From the NCBI GenBank assembly GCA_003241595.1, contig QFOU01000056.1, forward strand, positions 1 to 9,374: a stretch of 9,374 bases of DNA, given 5' to 3'. A model generated the notes under the pieces. The model was not told where the DNA came from and did no database searches. It saw only the letters and a list, made by a program, of their open reading frames with translations. Shown one piece after another: positions 1 through 5,877 of the stretch. This DNA comes from Pseudomonas fluorescens (lineage in GTDB: Bacteria; Pseudomonadota; Alphaproteobacteria; UBA2136; UBA6156). The translations under genes were made by a program, and so were the position numbers. Position 1 is the stretch's first letter. Each line of letters begins with the position of its first letter.

Positions 1-498
1 CAGATGGTGTTTGTGCGGTCTCCGAACGGGCGGGACACGCGGGCGCGTTTGGTCAGTTGTATGGGGATGGGGCGTTCGGCAGATATGGCGCAAGCCATGC
101 GCGAGGCTGTGCGTAATCAATTGGGGCCTGCATTTGCCAAAAGCTTGAAGCTGGATAAGTTAAGTTTGGACCGTGTGGCGGCTGCCCCGATGTTTACTTA
201 TACCGATGAAGACAACGGTATTGTGACGCCGGTGCAGGTGCTGATGTGGGTACAGCAGATCCAGCCGGTACAGCTTGAGCTTTTGGAGTTGCCGGAAGGA
301 CAGGAGCTTGTGCTTGTGAGTGAATCTTTGATGCGAAGTGGGAAGGCCATGGCTGTAGCCCCTACGCATTATGCCTTGTGGCGCAGTGTGTTGCGGCATT
401 TGCCGGTAAAGACCTTGCCGCGAGAGGAGGACGCTGATGCGCGTGAGGAGCGGTTGGCAGCCGAAGATATACCGGCCACGCGGAAGATGTTGCATTAG
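1..498 (+). CDS. Hypothetical protein, 5' end possibly outside window
   Basis: The reading frame is open to the left edge of the window (the codon before the first ATG, at 4-6, is sense), so the true start may lie upstream and this may be only the C-terminal part. About 165 residues are visible, ending in a TAG stop. I do not recognise the family. The visible part has no membrane segment or signal peptide. It has a central hydrophobic/Glu-Leu-rich stretch (roughly residues 75-110, including LELLELPEG) that looks like alternating strand and helix, and a charged Arg/Glu/Asp-rich tail. Codon use resembles the neighbouring genes. It ends 14 bases before a strong bidirectional terminator shared with convergent lysS. 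It is probably a real soluble protein; its function is unknown. Confidence 0.65.
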   Translation, partial: QMVFVRSPNGRDTRARLVSCMGMGRSADMAQAMREAVRNQLGPAFAKSLKLDKLSLDRVAAAPMFTYTDEDNGIVTPVQVLMWVQQIQPVQLELLELPEGQELVLVSESLMRSGKAMAVAPTHYALWRSVLRHLPVKTLPREEDADAREERLAAEDIPATRKMLH

Positions 499-511
499 GC
501 GTTGGGGTTTA

Positions 512-544
512 AAAAAGAGCGGGGCTTGTTGCCCCGTTCTTTTT
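512..544. terminator. Bidirectional Rho-independent terminator between the first gene and lysS
   Basis: A 14-bp stem (512-525 with 531-544, one G-T wobble) closes on the loop TTGTT. The core is GGGGC/GCCCC, flanked by an A-run on the left and a T-run on the right, so either strand reads as a GC-rich hairpin followed by a U-tract. It lies between two convergent genes (stops at 498 and 554) and can end transcription from both. Confidence 0.9.
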
Positions 545-553
545 GAGAGTGCC

Positions 554-2107
554 CTACTCGGCTTTGGGGCGGAGGAGGGGGAAGAGGATCACGTCGCGGA
601 TGCTGGGGGCGTTGGAGAGCAGCATGGCGAGGCGGTCGATACCCAGACCCACACCGAAGGCGGGAGGCATGCCGGTTTCGAGCGCTTGCAGGAAGTCGTG
701 GTCGAACGGCATGGCTTCGGCGTTGCCTTTTTTGGCTTGTTCGACCTGACGCTCGAAGCGGGAACGCTGGTCGATCGGGTCGTTCAGCTCGGAGTAGAAC
801 TCACCATGTTCACGACCGGCGATATATAGCTCGGCGCGCTGGGTCCAGCCTGGGCGGCCGGGGATCTGACGTACCAGCGGCGAGGTTTCGATGGGGTAGT
901 CCATGATGTAGGTGGGTTGGATGAGTTGTTTTTCCACCAGTTCTTCGAAGCAGAGTTGGAAGAGTTCGCCGTAAGACGGTACTGGGGACGGGGTGGGCAC
1001 GCCTTTGGCTTTGGCGGCGGCTTCCAAGCTATCGACGTGTTCGAGATCGGCATCGGTGAAACCGGCGAAGGTCTTCAGCGCATCGCGCATGGTGTAGCGT
1101 TGGAAGGCGGGTGCGAAATCGATCACATGTTCGCCATAGGGTACCGCATGGTTGCCGCTGACGGCTTGTACCGTGTGGCGCAGCATATCTTCCATCATGC
1201 TCATGGCGTCTTCACGGGTGCCGTAGGCGCAGTAGAACTCCAGCATGGTGAACTCGGGGTTGTGTTTGATGCTGATGCCTTCGTTGCGGAAGTTGCGGGA
1301 GAGTTCGTACACGCGCTCGAACCCGCCGACCAGCATGCGCTTGAGGAAGAGCTCGGGGGCGATACGCAGGTTGAGGGGTATATCCAGCGCATTGTGGTGT
1401 GTGCTGAATGGACGCGCGCTGGCACCACCGGCCTGGTGTTGCAGGACCGGAGTTTCAACCTCCAAGAAGCCATTGTCATCGAGGAAGCGGCGGATGGCGG
1501 TAATGGCGCGGCTGCGGGTGACAAAGGTGTGGCGGACCTCCGGGCTGGTGATGAGATCGAGGTAGCGCTGGCGGTAGCGTTGTTCGACATCGGCCATGCC
1601 GTGGTATTTATCCGGCAGCGGCAGAAGGCCCTTGGTGAGGAGTTCAAACTTTTGCACTTGGAGGGTGAGTTCGCCCTTGTTGGTGCGGGAGAGAGGGCCT
1701 TCCACGCCGATGATATCGCCGATATCGAGGCAGTCGTTGAACAGGCCGAATACCTCGGCGCCGGAGGCGTCGATGCTGACGGACACCTGCAGTTGGCCGG
1801 CGGCGTCCTGAATGCGGGCGAAAATCAGTTTACCGAAGGTGCGGAACAGCATGAGGCGGCCAGCCAGCTTGAATACCGGTGTGGGGTTATCATGCAAGGC
1901 TTGTTGGCTGTGCGTTTGGGCATCGGCGTATTGTACCGACAGTTGGGCTGTCGTGGCGTTCGGTTTGAAGCCATTGGGGTAGGATTCGCCACCGCGACGG
2001 AGATATTCGGAAAGTTTGAACTCGCGCTGGGCGCGGAGATCGGAAATTTCGGGGGCGCCGGACGTGGCTTCGGCGGGGGTCTTTAGGGCGGTATTTGGCG
2101 TGTTCAT
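554..2107 (-). CDS. lysS: Lysine--tRNA ligase, class II (LysRS)
   Basis: Charges tRNA-Lys with lysine using ATP, in the cytoplasm. The 517-residue product is slightly longer than the usual ~500. An N-terminal OB-fold anticodon-binding domain spans roughly residues 77-160. The class II catalytic core follows: RYRQRYLDL near 177-185, motif 1 with its Pro at about 220, motif 2 (FRNEGIS, 273-279, Arg274 and Glu276) running into HNPEFTMLEFY, and motif 3 (GLGIDRLAML, 488-497, Arg492). Lysine-pocket residues Glu252, Glu290 and Tyr292 are present. The segment GREHGEFYSELND (431-443) lacks the Asn expected in GRE-xxN-xxSELND (a Glu stands there), which is unusual. The start is fixed by the absence of another in-frame Met before residue 86. 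The only purine-rich Shine-Dalgarno-like run sits almost against the ATG, and a promoter-like pair places +1 near the ATG. Family assignment is secure. Confidence 0.96.
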   Translation of the reverse strand: MNTPNTALKTPAEATSGAPEISDLRAQREFKLSEYLRRGGESYPNGFKPNATTAQLSVQYADAQTHSQQALHDNPTPVFKLAGRLMLFRTFGKLIFARIQDAAGQLQVSVSIDASGAEVFGLFNDCLDIGDIIGVEGPLSRTNKGELTLQVQKFELLTKGLLPLPDKYHGMADVEQRYRQRYLDLITSPEVRHTFVTRSRAITAIRRFLDDNGFLEVETPVLQHQAGGASARPFSTHHNALDIPLNLRIAPELFLKRMLVGGFERVYELSRNFRNEGISIKHNPEFTMLEFYCAYGTREDAMSMMEDMLRHTVQAVSGNHAVPYGEHVIDFAPAFQRYTMRDALKTFAGFTDADLEHVDSLEAAAKAKGVPTPSPVPSYGELFQLCFEELVEKQLIQPTYIMDYPIETSPLVRQIPGRPGWTQRAELYIAGREHGEFYSELNDPIDQRSRFERQVEQAKKGNAEAMPFDHDFLQALETGMPPAFGVGLGIDRLAMLLSNAPSIRDVILFPLLRPKAE

Positions 2108-2113
2108 GCCCTT

Positions 2114-2142
2114 TTTGTAAGGCTTTAGCGTTCTTCTGGCAA
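2114..2142 (-). promoter_or_regulatory. Candidate lysS promoter
   Basis: On the minus strand TTGCCA (2142-2137, 5/6 to the sigma70 -35 consensus) and TACAAA (2119-2114, 4/6 to -10) are separated by 17 bases. The expected start point, about 7 bases past the -10, falls on or beside the A of the lysS ATG at 2107. If correct, the lysS mRNA has virtually no leader. This rests on motif matching only. Confidence 0.45.
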
Positions 2143-2223
2143 GGCCGCGATGATGTTTTGATGGGCAGGGTGCATTTTTCCGATTGACGAAGGGTAGCGA
2201 TATTAGGTAGGAGTGCGCCGTGC

Positions 2224-2298
2224 GCTGCTATAGCTCAGGGGTAGAGCGCGTCATTGGTAATGACGAGGTCGACAGTTCAATTCTGTCTAGCAGCACCA
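2224..2298 (+). tRNA. tRNA-Thr (anticodon GGT)
   Basis: Complete cloverleaf. Acceptor stem GCTGCTA (2224-2230) pairs perfectly with TAGCAGC (2288-2294). D stem is GCTC/GAGC, anticodon stem CGTCA/TGACG, anticodon loop TTGGTAA with GGT at 2256-2258, T stem GACAG/CTGTC with loop TTCAATT. Discriminator A at 2295; CCA is encoded (2296-2298). It reads ACC and ACU threonine codons. It lies in the divergent gap between lysS and the HAD gene; TATTAG at 2201-2206 could be a -10, but no convincing -35 is seen. No integrase or duplicated tRNA end is visible nearby. Confidence 0.97.
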
Positions 2299-2333
2299 GT
2301 CTTTCTTTCAGAAACGACTTATAAGGAGGCTTT

Positions 2334-3002
2334 ATGACAAGCTCCCCCTCCCAATCCCCCATTGCTTCATCCAGCGTCCATGACGATGATTTGGCGATTC
2401 CGCTGATCGTGGATTTTGATGGCACGATGCACCTGAGCGATTTGACGTGGGAGGCATTGTTCTGGGTGTTTAGGACGCGTCCTTGGTTATTGGTGCGTTT
2501 GCTGTGGTTGTATTTCCGGAAAGGTCGTGCGGCACTTAAATTAGCGCTGGAGCATGTGGCGGAGACTTATGATTGGGTTCCGGTTTTGCCGTGGGAAGAG
2601 CAGGTGTTGGAGCGTATTGCCAATGAGAAGGCGCGTGGGCGCACGGTGATTGTGGTCACGGGTAGCACGACCCGTTTGGTTAAGAGGGCGGTGACAGCCA
2701 AAGGTTTGGATTATGAAGTGGTGGGAACTGAGAGCGCGGATGTTAACCTGACGGGGCCACGCAAGGCGGCGGCCTTGGTGGCGCGGTGGGGCGTGAAGAA
2801 ATTTGATTATATTGGGAATTCTCGGGACGACCTTGAAGTGTGGAAAGAGGGGCGTTATGCCTTGATTGTGGGAAATGATAAGAAAATACGTTCTGGCGCC
2901 GCCAAGTTGAGCGAGGTGATATGGGAACTTAGCACTGCGGATAAGGGTTCGTTACAGCGTAGGTTTGTGCGACGGGTGAAGACCGTTTTCCGCAGAGGGT
3001 AG
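2334..3002 (+). CDS. HAD-superfamily phosphatase of the UbiA-fusion type, stand-alone
   Basis: A 222-residue soluble HAD-like phosphohydrolase. Visible motifs in order: motif I DFDGT (Asp27 nucleophile, Asp29 acid/base), motif II Thr109 in VIVVTGS, motif III Lys144 in GPRKAAAL, and motif IV GNSRDD (161-166; the last Asp residues bind Mg). The spacing and the sequence FDYIGNSRDDLEVW closely resemble the HAD domain that is often fused ahead of UbiA-type prenyltransferases. Here no prenyltransferase domain follows and the C-terminus is a short Arg-rich tail. The substrate is unknown; a phosphorylated polyprenyl or sugar intermediate is possible by analogy. The start is well supported by AAGGAGG at 2323-2329, spaced 4 bases from the ATG. 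It lies 35 bases after tRNA-Thr and could share its transcript. Confidence 0.85.
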   Translation: MTSSPSQSPIASSSVHDDDLAIPLIVDFDGTMHLSDLTWEALFWVFRTRPWLLVRLLWLYFRKGRAALKLALEHVAETYDWVPVLPWEEQVLERIANEKARGRTVIVVTGSTTRLVKRAVTAKGLDYEVVGTESADVNLTGPRKAAALVARWGVKKFDYIGNSRDDLEVWKEGRYALIVGNDKKIRSGAAKLSEVIWELSTADKGSLQRRFVRRVKTVFRRG

Positions 3003-3052
3003 CTGTTTTTGGCTTTGGCTACAGCAAATGCTGTTCTGCTAAGCACATGGGG

Positions 3053-3090
3053 TTGCATACAAGCTGTAATTTTGCATACTGCGGGCATAC
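3053..3090 (+). repeat. Three GCATAC repeats upstream of the OmpA-like gene
   Basis: TTGCATAC occurs at 3053-3060 and again at 3072-3079 (19 bases apart), and GCATAC occurs a third time at 3085-3090. The first copy supplies a weak -35 (TTGCAT) and the second a weak -10 (CATACT, 3075-3080) at 16 bases spacing, so the repeats overlap a possible promoter. They may be activator or repressor half-sites, or chance. Confidence 0.4.
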
Positions 3091-3123
3091 ACAAAGGCTT
3101 ACTTAAAGGGAGATAACATTACT

Positions 3124-4470
3124 ATGAGCCGACTGCTTTTAACTGCTGCTGTACTGGCTGTATTGGTTTACGCCATGGTGCAGGGCGTGCGCTGGTTGAG
3201 TCCGCGTATTGATCAGGATATTGCTGGCCGCGTAACCACTGGTTTGGCAGAACAGGGTCTGTTGTGGGCAGATATTGATGTTGAAGGCCGTGATGTTGTG
3301 CTTTCCGGTATTGCTCCGGATGCCGACTCCAAGGCCCGTGCCGTAAATGTTGCGACCCGCGTGTTTGGTGTGGCCAAGGTTCAGGACAATATTGCTGTGA
3401 CGGGTGAAGAGATCGAAGTTGTTTCTGGCAGCGAAGTGATCAAGCAGCCTGCCGTTGAGGTTAAGCCTGTTAAGGTTGCCAAGGATTATGGTTTGACCAT
3501 TGTGAAGGATGGTGAGGCTATTGCATTTGAAGGCCGTGTTCCGGATGAAGCCAGCCGCGATGTATTGGCCCGTATTGCCAGCAATCGTTATGGCGAGAAG
3601 CATGTTGATACTTCCAAGCTGAGCGTTGAAGATGGGGCTCCGGCCGGTTGGCGTAGTGCGGTTGGCGCTGTGCTGATGCACATTACCAACATGGAGCAGG
3701 CCAATGTTGTATTCTCTGGCAACGAAGTTATGGTGAGCGGCACTGTTCAGGACAAAGAGTTTTCCAGCAAAATGGAAAGTGATGTGACCCAGGTTCTGCC
3801 AAAGGAATATAAGGTTGCCTTTGCTGTGGATGTTGTTACTCCGACCGCTGTAAATGTTGAGCCTGCTGCGGGTGATGTTTCTGAGACAGCTCAAGCTGGT
3901 AAGGCCTGCAACATTGCTGCTGCTGAGAAAGAAGTTCTGCGCTTTGGTTTCGATAAGGCAGACATTACCGATGCCCATAAGGCTCAGTTGAAGATTGTGC
4001 GTGATGCCATGGTGGCATGCGAAGCTGAGAAGATGGTTTTGGCTGGCTACACTGACGTGACTGGTAGCCCACTGTATAATAAATGGTTGAGCCAGCAGCG
4101 TGCGGAGGCTTCCATGCGCAGCCTGATGCGTGATGGTGTTGCCAAAGATCGTATGCGTGCCGTCGGTTATGGTGATCTGTATCCTGTCGGTGACAACAAG
4201 ACCAAAGCTGGTCGCGCGGAGAACCGTCGTGTTGAATTCCACGCCGGTGTTGAGCTTCCTCATGCTGAAGGTGTTGTTGAGGCTGCCAAACCTAAAAAGG
4301 TTGCTGCCAAGCCGGTTGAAAAGTCTGTAGCTGTAAAGGCAGAAGCTAAGCCTGTTGCTGAGGTGCAGGTTGAAGAGGTTAAGAAAGAAGAGAGCGTTTC
4401 TTCTTCCAAGATCTCCAAGCCATGGTGGGCAAGCAAGGAAGTGACTGCTACCGCTGTTGAAGTGAAGTAA
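3124..4470 (+). CDS. Membrane-anchored BON/OmpA-domain envelope protein
   Basis: A 448-residue envelope protein expected to tether a membrane to peptidoglycan. Residues 3-20 form one hydrophobic N-terminal helix, either an uncleaved anchor or a signal peptide without an obvious cleavage site. Residues about 35-95 look like a BON domain (VVLSGIAPDADSKARA), with further BON-like units near 120-170 and 190-238. Residues about 268-373 are an OmpA-like domain: GYTDVTGSPLYN, LSQQRA and GRAENRRVEF. Asp311 and Arg326 match in type and 15-residue spacing the diaminopimelate-binding Asp/Arg pair of OmpA proteins. Two cysteines (262, 299) flank the start of the domain and could pair. After the domain comes a ~75-residue Ala/Lys/Val/Glu-rich tail ending in a PWW motif, which is unusual because OmpA domains are normally terminal. 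Codon use is strongly biased, suggesting high expression. AAAGGGAGA before the ATG supports the start. Confidence 0.9.
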   Translation: MSRLLLTAAVLAVLVYAMVQGVRWLSPRIDQDIAGRVTTGLAEQGLLWADIDVEGRDVVLSGIAPDADSKARAVNVATRVFGVAKVQDNIAVTGEEIEVVSGSEVIKQPAVEVKPVKVAKDYGLTIVKDGEAIAFEGRVPDEASRDVLARIASNRYGEKHVDTSKLSVEDGAPAGWRSAVGAVLMHITNMEQANVVFSGNEVMVSGTVQDKEFSSKMESDVTQVLPKEYKVAFAVDVVTPTAVNVEPAAGDVSETAQAGKACNIAAAEKEVLRFGFDKADITDAHKAQLKIVRDAMVACEAEKMVLAGYTDVTGSPLYNKWLSQQRAEASMRSLMRDGVAKDRMRAVGYGDLYPVGDNKTKAGRAENRRVEFHAGVELPHAEGVVEAAKPKKVAAKPVEKSVAVKAEAKPVAEVQVEEVKKEESVSSSKISKPWWASKEVTATAVEVK

Positions 4471-4484
4471 ATTCGCTTGGATTC

Positions 4485-4517
4485 AAAGGGGTAAGCTGAG
4501 GCTTACCCCTTTTTTTG
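4485..4517 (+). terminator. Rho-independent terminator after the OmpA-like gene
   Basis: A perfect 12-bp stem (4485-4496 with 4501-4512; core GGGGTAAGC/GCTTACCCC), loop TGAG, followed by a T-run to 4516. It lies 15 bases after the stop of the OmpA-like gene, so it separates that gene from the UmuD-like cluster. Confidence 0.93.
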
Positions 4518-4537
4518 ATAAATGTGCAAAATTATTG

Positions 4538-4568
4538 TTGACGGTTTTGATTGTTGTGCGAATATATC
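4538..4568 (+). promoter_or_regulatory. Candidate promoter of the UmuD-like cluster
   Basis: TTGACG (4538-4543, 5/6 to -35) is followed by an AT-rich block AATATATC (4561-4568) containing a possible -10 at 17-19 bases spacing (AATATA or TATATC). Predicted +1 falls at or just after the ATG at 4572. A direct repeat ATTGTTG (4534-4540 and 4550-4556) brackets the -35. I see neither a gammaproteobacterial LexA box (CTGT-N8-ACAG) nor an alphaproteobacterial one (GTTC-N7-GTTC), so SOS control is not shown. Confidence 0.45.
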
Positions 4569-4571
4569 TTC

Positions 4572-5087
4572 ATGACACGAGGTGGAAAACGAATCGGAGC
4601 TGGTCGTCCTAAAGGGACGGGCAAGTTTGGTGAACCTACAGTACCTGTGCGGGTACCTGTGAGTTTGGTGAGCGAAGTATCGGAGCTTGTGGAGTTAAAA
4701 GGGCGCGGTTTGCCTCTTTATACTTCCCGTGTTCAGGCTGGTATGCCGACCATGGCTGATGATTACAGTGATGAGAAGTTGGACCTGCACAGTTATGTTG
4801 TGCACCATCCGGCGACTACGTTTTTTGTACGTGTTCAGGGCGACTCTATGCTGAATGCCGGGATCCATGAGGGGGATATCCTTGTTGTAGACCGCAGTAT
4901 TGAAGCGCGGGAGAATAGTATTGTGATTGCAGTTGTAGATGGTGACCTTACGGTTAAGCGTTTGCGCCGCAAGAACGGTCAGGTTGAATTGGTGCCGGAG
5001 AATGATCGTTATCCGGTGATCAAGGTTGGGCCTGAACAGAGTTTCAAGATCTGGGGCACGGTTACAACCGTTGTTCACCGGGTTTAG
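4572..5087 (+). CDS. umuD: UmuD-like self-cleaving S24 peptidase with N-terminal extension
   Basis: A 171-residue LexA/UmuD-family (S24) protein. In known UmuD, RecA-stimulated self-cleavage gives UmuD', which joins UmuC as DNA polymerase V. The catalytic Ser92 is in GDSM and Lys129 in LTVKRL, 37 residues apart as in E. coli UmuD (Ser60, Lys97). The probable cleavage bond is Ala56-Gly57 in VQAGMP, 36 residues before the serine, as in E. coli (Cys24-Gly25). The core aligns with UmuD through ADDY, DLHSYVVHHP and VVDGDLTVK. Relative to UmuD the N-terminus is about 32 residues longer and carries GGKRIGAGRPKG, a basic Gly/Arg motif that may contact DNA. ATG 4572 is preferred; an in-frame TTG at 4551 would add seven residues. 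Neither has a Shine-Dalgarno sequence. No umuC is present; small membrane-peptide genes follow instead. A phage-type UmuD homologue or a regulator are alternatives. Confidence 0.88.
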   Translation: MTRGGKRIGAGRPKGTGKFGEPTVPVRVPVSLVSEVSELVELKGRGLPLYTSRVQAGMPTMADDYSDEKLDLHSYVVHHPATTFFVRVQGDSMLNAGIHEGDILVVDRSIEARENSIVIAVVDGDLTVKRLRRKNGQVELVPENDRYPVIKVGPEQSFKIWGTVTTVVHRV

Positions 5088-5183
5088 ATAAACCAACGTT
5101 ATTAAAGGGTAAGTTGCGTTCCTGCTGCAGGGGCTAGCGATGCTTTTTATTTAAAAACACAGAGTAAATATAAGAAAGACAAG

Positions 5184-5315
5184 ATGATGACACAGGTGTT
5201 CGTTGCGGCGTGGGTTGGTGTAACTCTCGGGTGGATCGGTTTTGGTTGGGCTTTGAACGAAGCGCCGATGGAAATGGCTTCTACAAGTGCGAATGTACGC
5301 GTTGCTTCAGTCTAA
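5184..5315 (+). CDS. Small single-TM membrane peptide, 43 aa, unrecognised
   Basis: A 43-residue open frame (ATG at 5184, alternative ATG at 5187, stop TAA). Residues about 5-23 form one hydrophobic, Gly/Trp-rich helix (VFVAAWVGVTLGWIGFGWAL) with small-residue spacing (Gly12, Gly16, Gly19, Gly21) that favours helix packing. The remaining ~20 residues are polar and Ala/Ser-rich. The ribosome site is weak (AAGAAAG). It lies 96 bases after the UmuD-like gene with no clear terminator between, and 25 bases before the next small gene. No family is recognised. It could be an SOS-type membrane peptide (SidA and TisB are known small examples) or a subunit-like microprotein; this is inference. Confidence 0.5.
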   Translation: MMTQVFVAAWVGVTLGWIGFGWALNEAPMEMASTSANVRVASV

Positions 5316-5340
5316 TTATTAACAATAAGGAGGAAAGGCT

Positions 5341-5448
5341 ATGGACGTGACAGGAGGTATCATGTTGGCGGGGGCAGTTGTTTTAGGGGGATGGCTGAGA
5401 ACCGTTTTGAGGCCACCAAGCTTGTGGGTTGATAAAGAGCGTATCTAG
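5341..5448 (+). CDS. Small membrane peptide, 35 aa, unrecognised
   Basis: A 35-residue open frame supported mainly by an excellent ribosome site, AAGGAGG at 5327-5333, spaced 7 bases from the ATG. Residues about 5-19 (GGIMLAGAVVLGGWL) make a short Gly-rich hydrophobic helix, followed by a basic/amphipathic tail (RTVLRPP then SLWVDKERI) expected on the cytoplasmic side. The stop TAG at 5446-5448 lies 9 bases before the next gene's ATG, which suggests coupled translation. No family is recognised. Confidence 0.6.
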   Translation: MDVTGGIMLAGAVVLGGWLRTVLRPPSLWVDKERI

Positions 5449-5457
5449 GGGGTGCTT

Positions 5458-5877
5458 ATGATGAATTCTAAGAGTTTGCCGCAACACGTTCAGGGATTGT
5501 TGGATGAGTTGATTCAACTCCAAGTTCAGATCGAGTCGTTGCCAGGGCCGCGCTTGCATCAGGATCATGATTTTATTGGTGAGAAGCCTGATCTGGAGAT
5601 TCTGTTTGAATGGTTAGGGACTACGTTATGGGTTCCTTATTGGGGAGAGCCTGAGGGGCATGTCATGTTGTTGGGTGGTCGTGACCCTTGGATTGAAACT
5701 TTGGATATGAAGCTTTGGGATATTCTTGCAAAGCTTGCTATGGAGGCGGGTTGCAGTCTGACTGGGCGTGGTTCGGTAAGTCCTGATGATAGTGAGCTTG
5801 AAGAAATACGTCACGTCTTGCCTTCTGTCGCTGAATCTCAGGGGTGGGTTTTTGGAGGAGATTCTGTGTTTAACTAA
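5458..5877 (+). CDS. Hypothetical acidic protein, 139 aa, last gene of the UmuD-like cluster
   Basis: I do not recognise this 139-residue protein. It begins with a Leu/Gln-rich amphipathic helix (residues about 7-28) that could form a short coiled coil. A Trp/Gly-rich middle follows (LFEWLGTTLWVPYWGEPEG and VMLLGGRDPW), then a helix (MKLWDILAKLAMEAG) and a Gly/Ser-rich acidic end. It has no signal peptide or membrane span and is clearly acidic. AGGGGG just before the start gives spacing 5 to ATG 5458 or 8 to ATG 5461; both are possible. An upstream GTG at 5452 overlaps the ribosome site and is less likely. Its stop codon is inside the terminator stem shared with glmS. The tight spacing implies it is co-transcribed with the two small peptides. 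Confidence 0.75.
   Translation: MMNSKSLPQHVQGLLDELIQLQVQIESLPGPRLHQDHDFIGEKPDLEILFEWLGTTLWVPYWGEPEGHVMLLGGRDPWIETLDMKLWDILAKLAMEAGCSLTGRGSVSPDDSELEEIRHVLPSVAESQGWVFGGDSVFN

Noticed and set aside
917..2086. 389-residue open frame on the + strand across lysS
   Set aside because: It is the exact antisense of a well-supported LysRS; its long Gly/Ala/Glu-rich frame follows from lysS codon bias and has no recognisable motifs.
2224..2298. tRNA-Thr as an integration site of a genomic island
   Set aside because: No integrase, no repeated tRNA 3' end, and the downstream genes look like ordinary chromosome genes.
3139..4263. 374-residue open frame on the - strand across the OmpA-like gene
   Set aside because: Antisense shadow of a strongly codon-biased gene; no domains, and the sense strand has clear BON and OmpA motifs plus a ribosome site.
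4530..4571. LexA/SOS box upstream of the UmuD-like gene
   Set aside because: Neither CTGT-N8-ACAG nor GTTC-N7-GTTC is present; only a loose ATTGTTG direct repeat is seen.
5121..5150. Terminator between the UmuD-like gene and the first small peptide
   Set aside because: CCTGC-T-GCAGG has a one-base loop, and the T-run that follows is not next to any stable stem.
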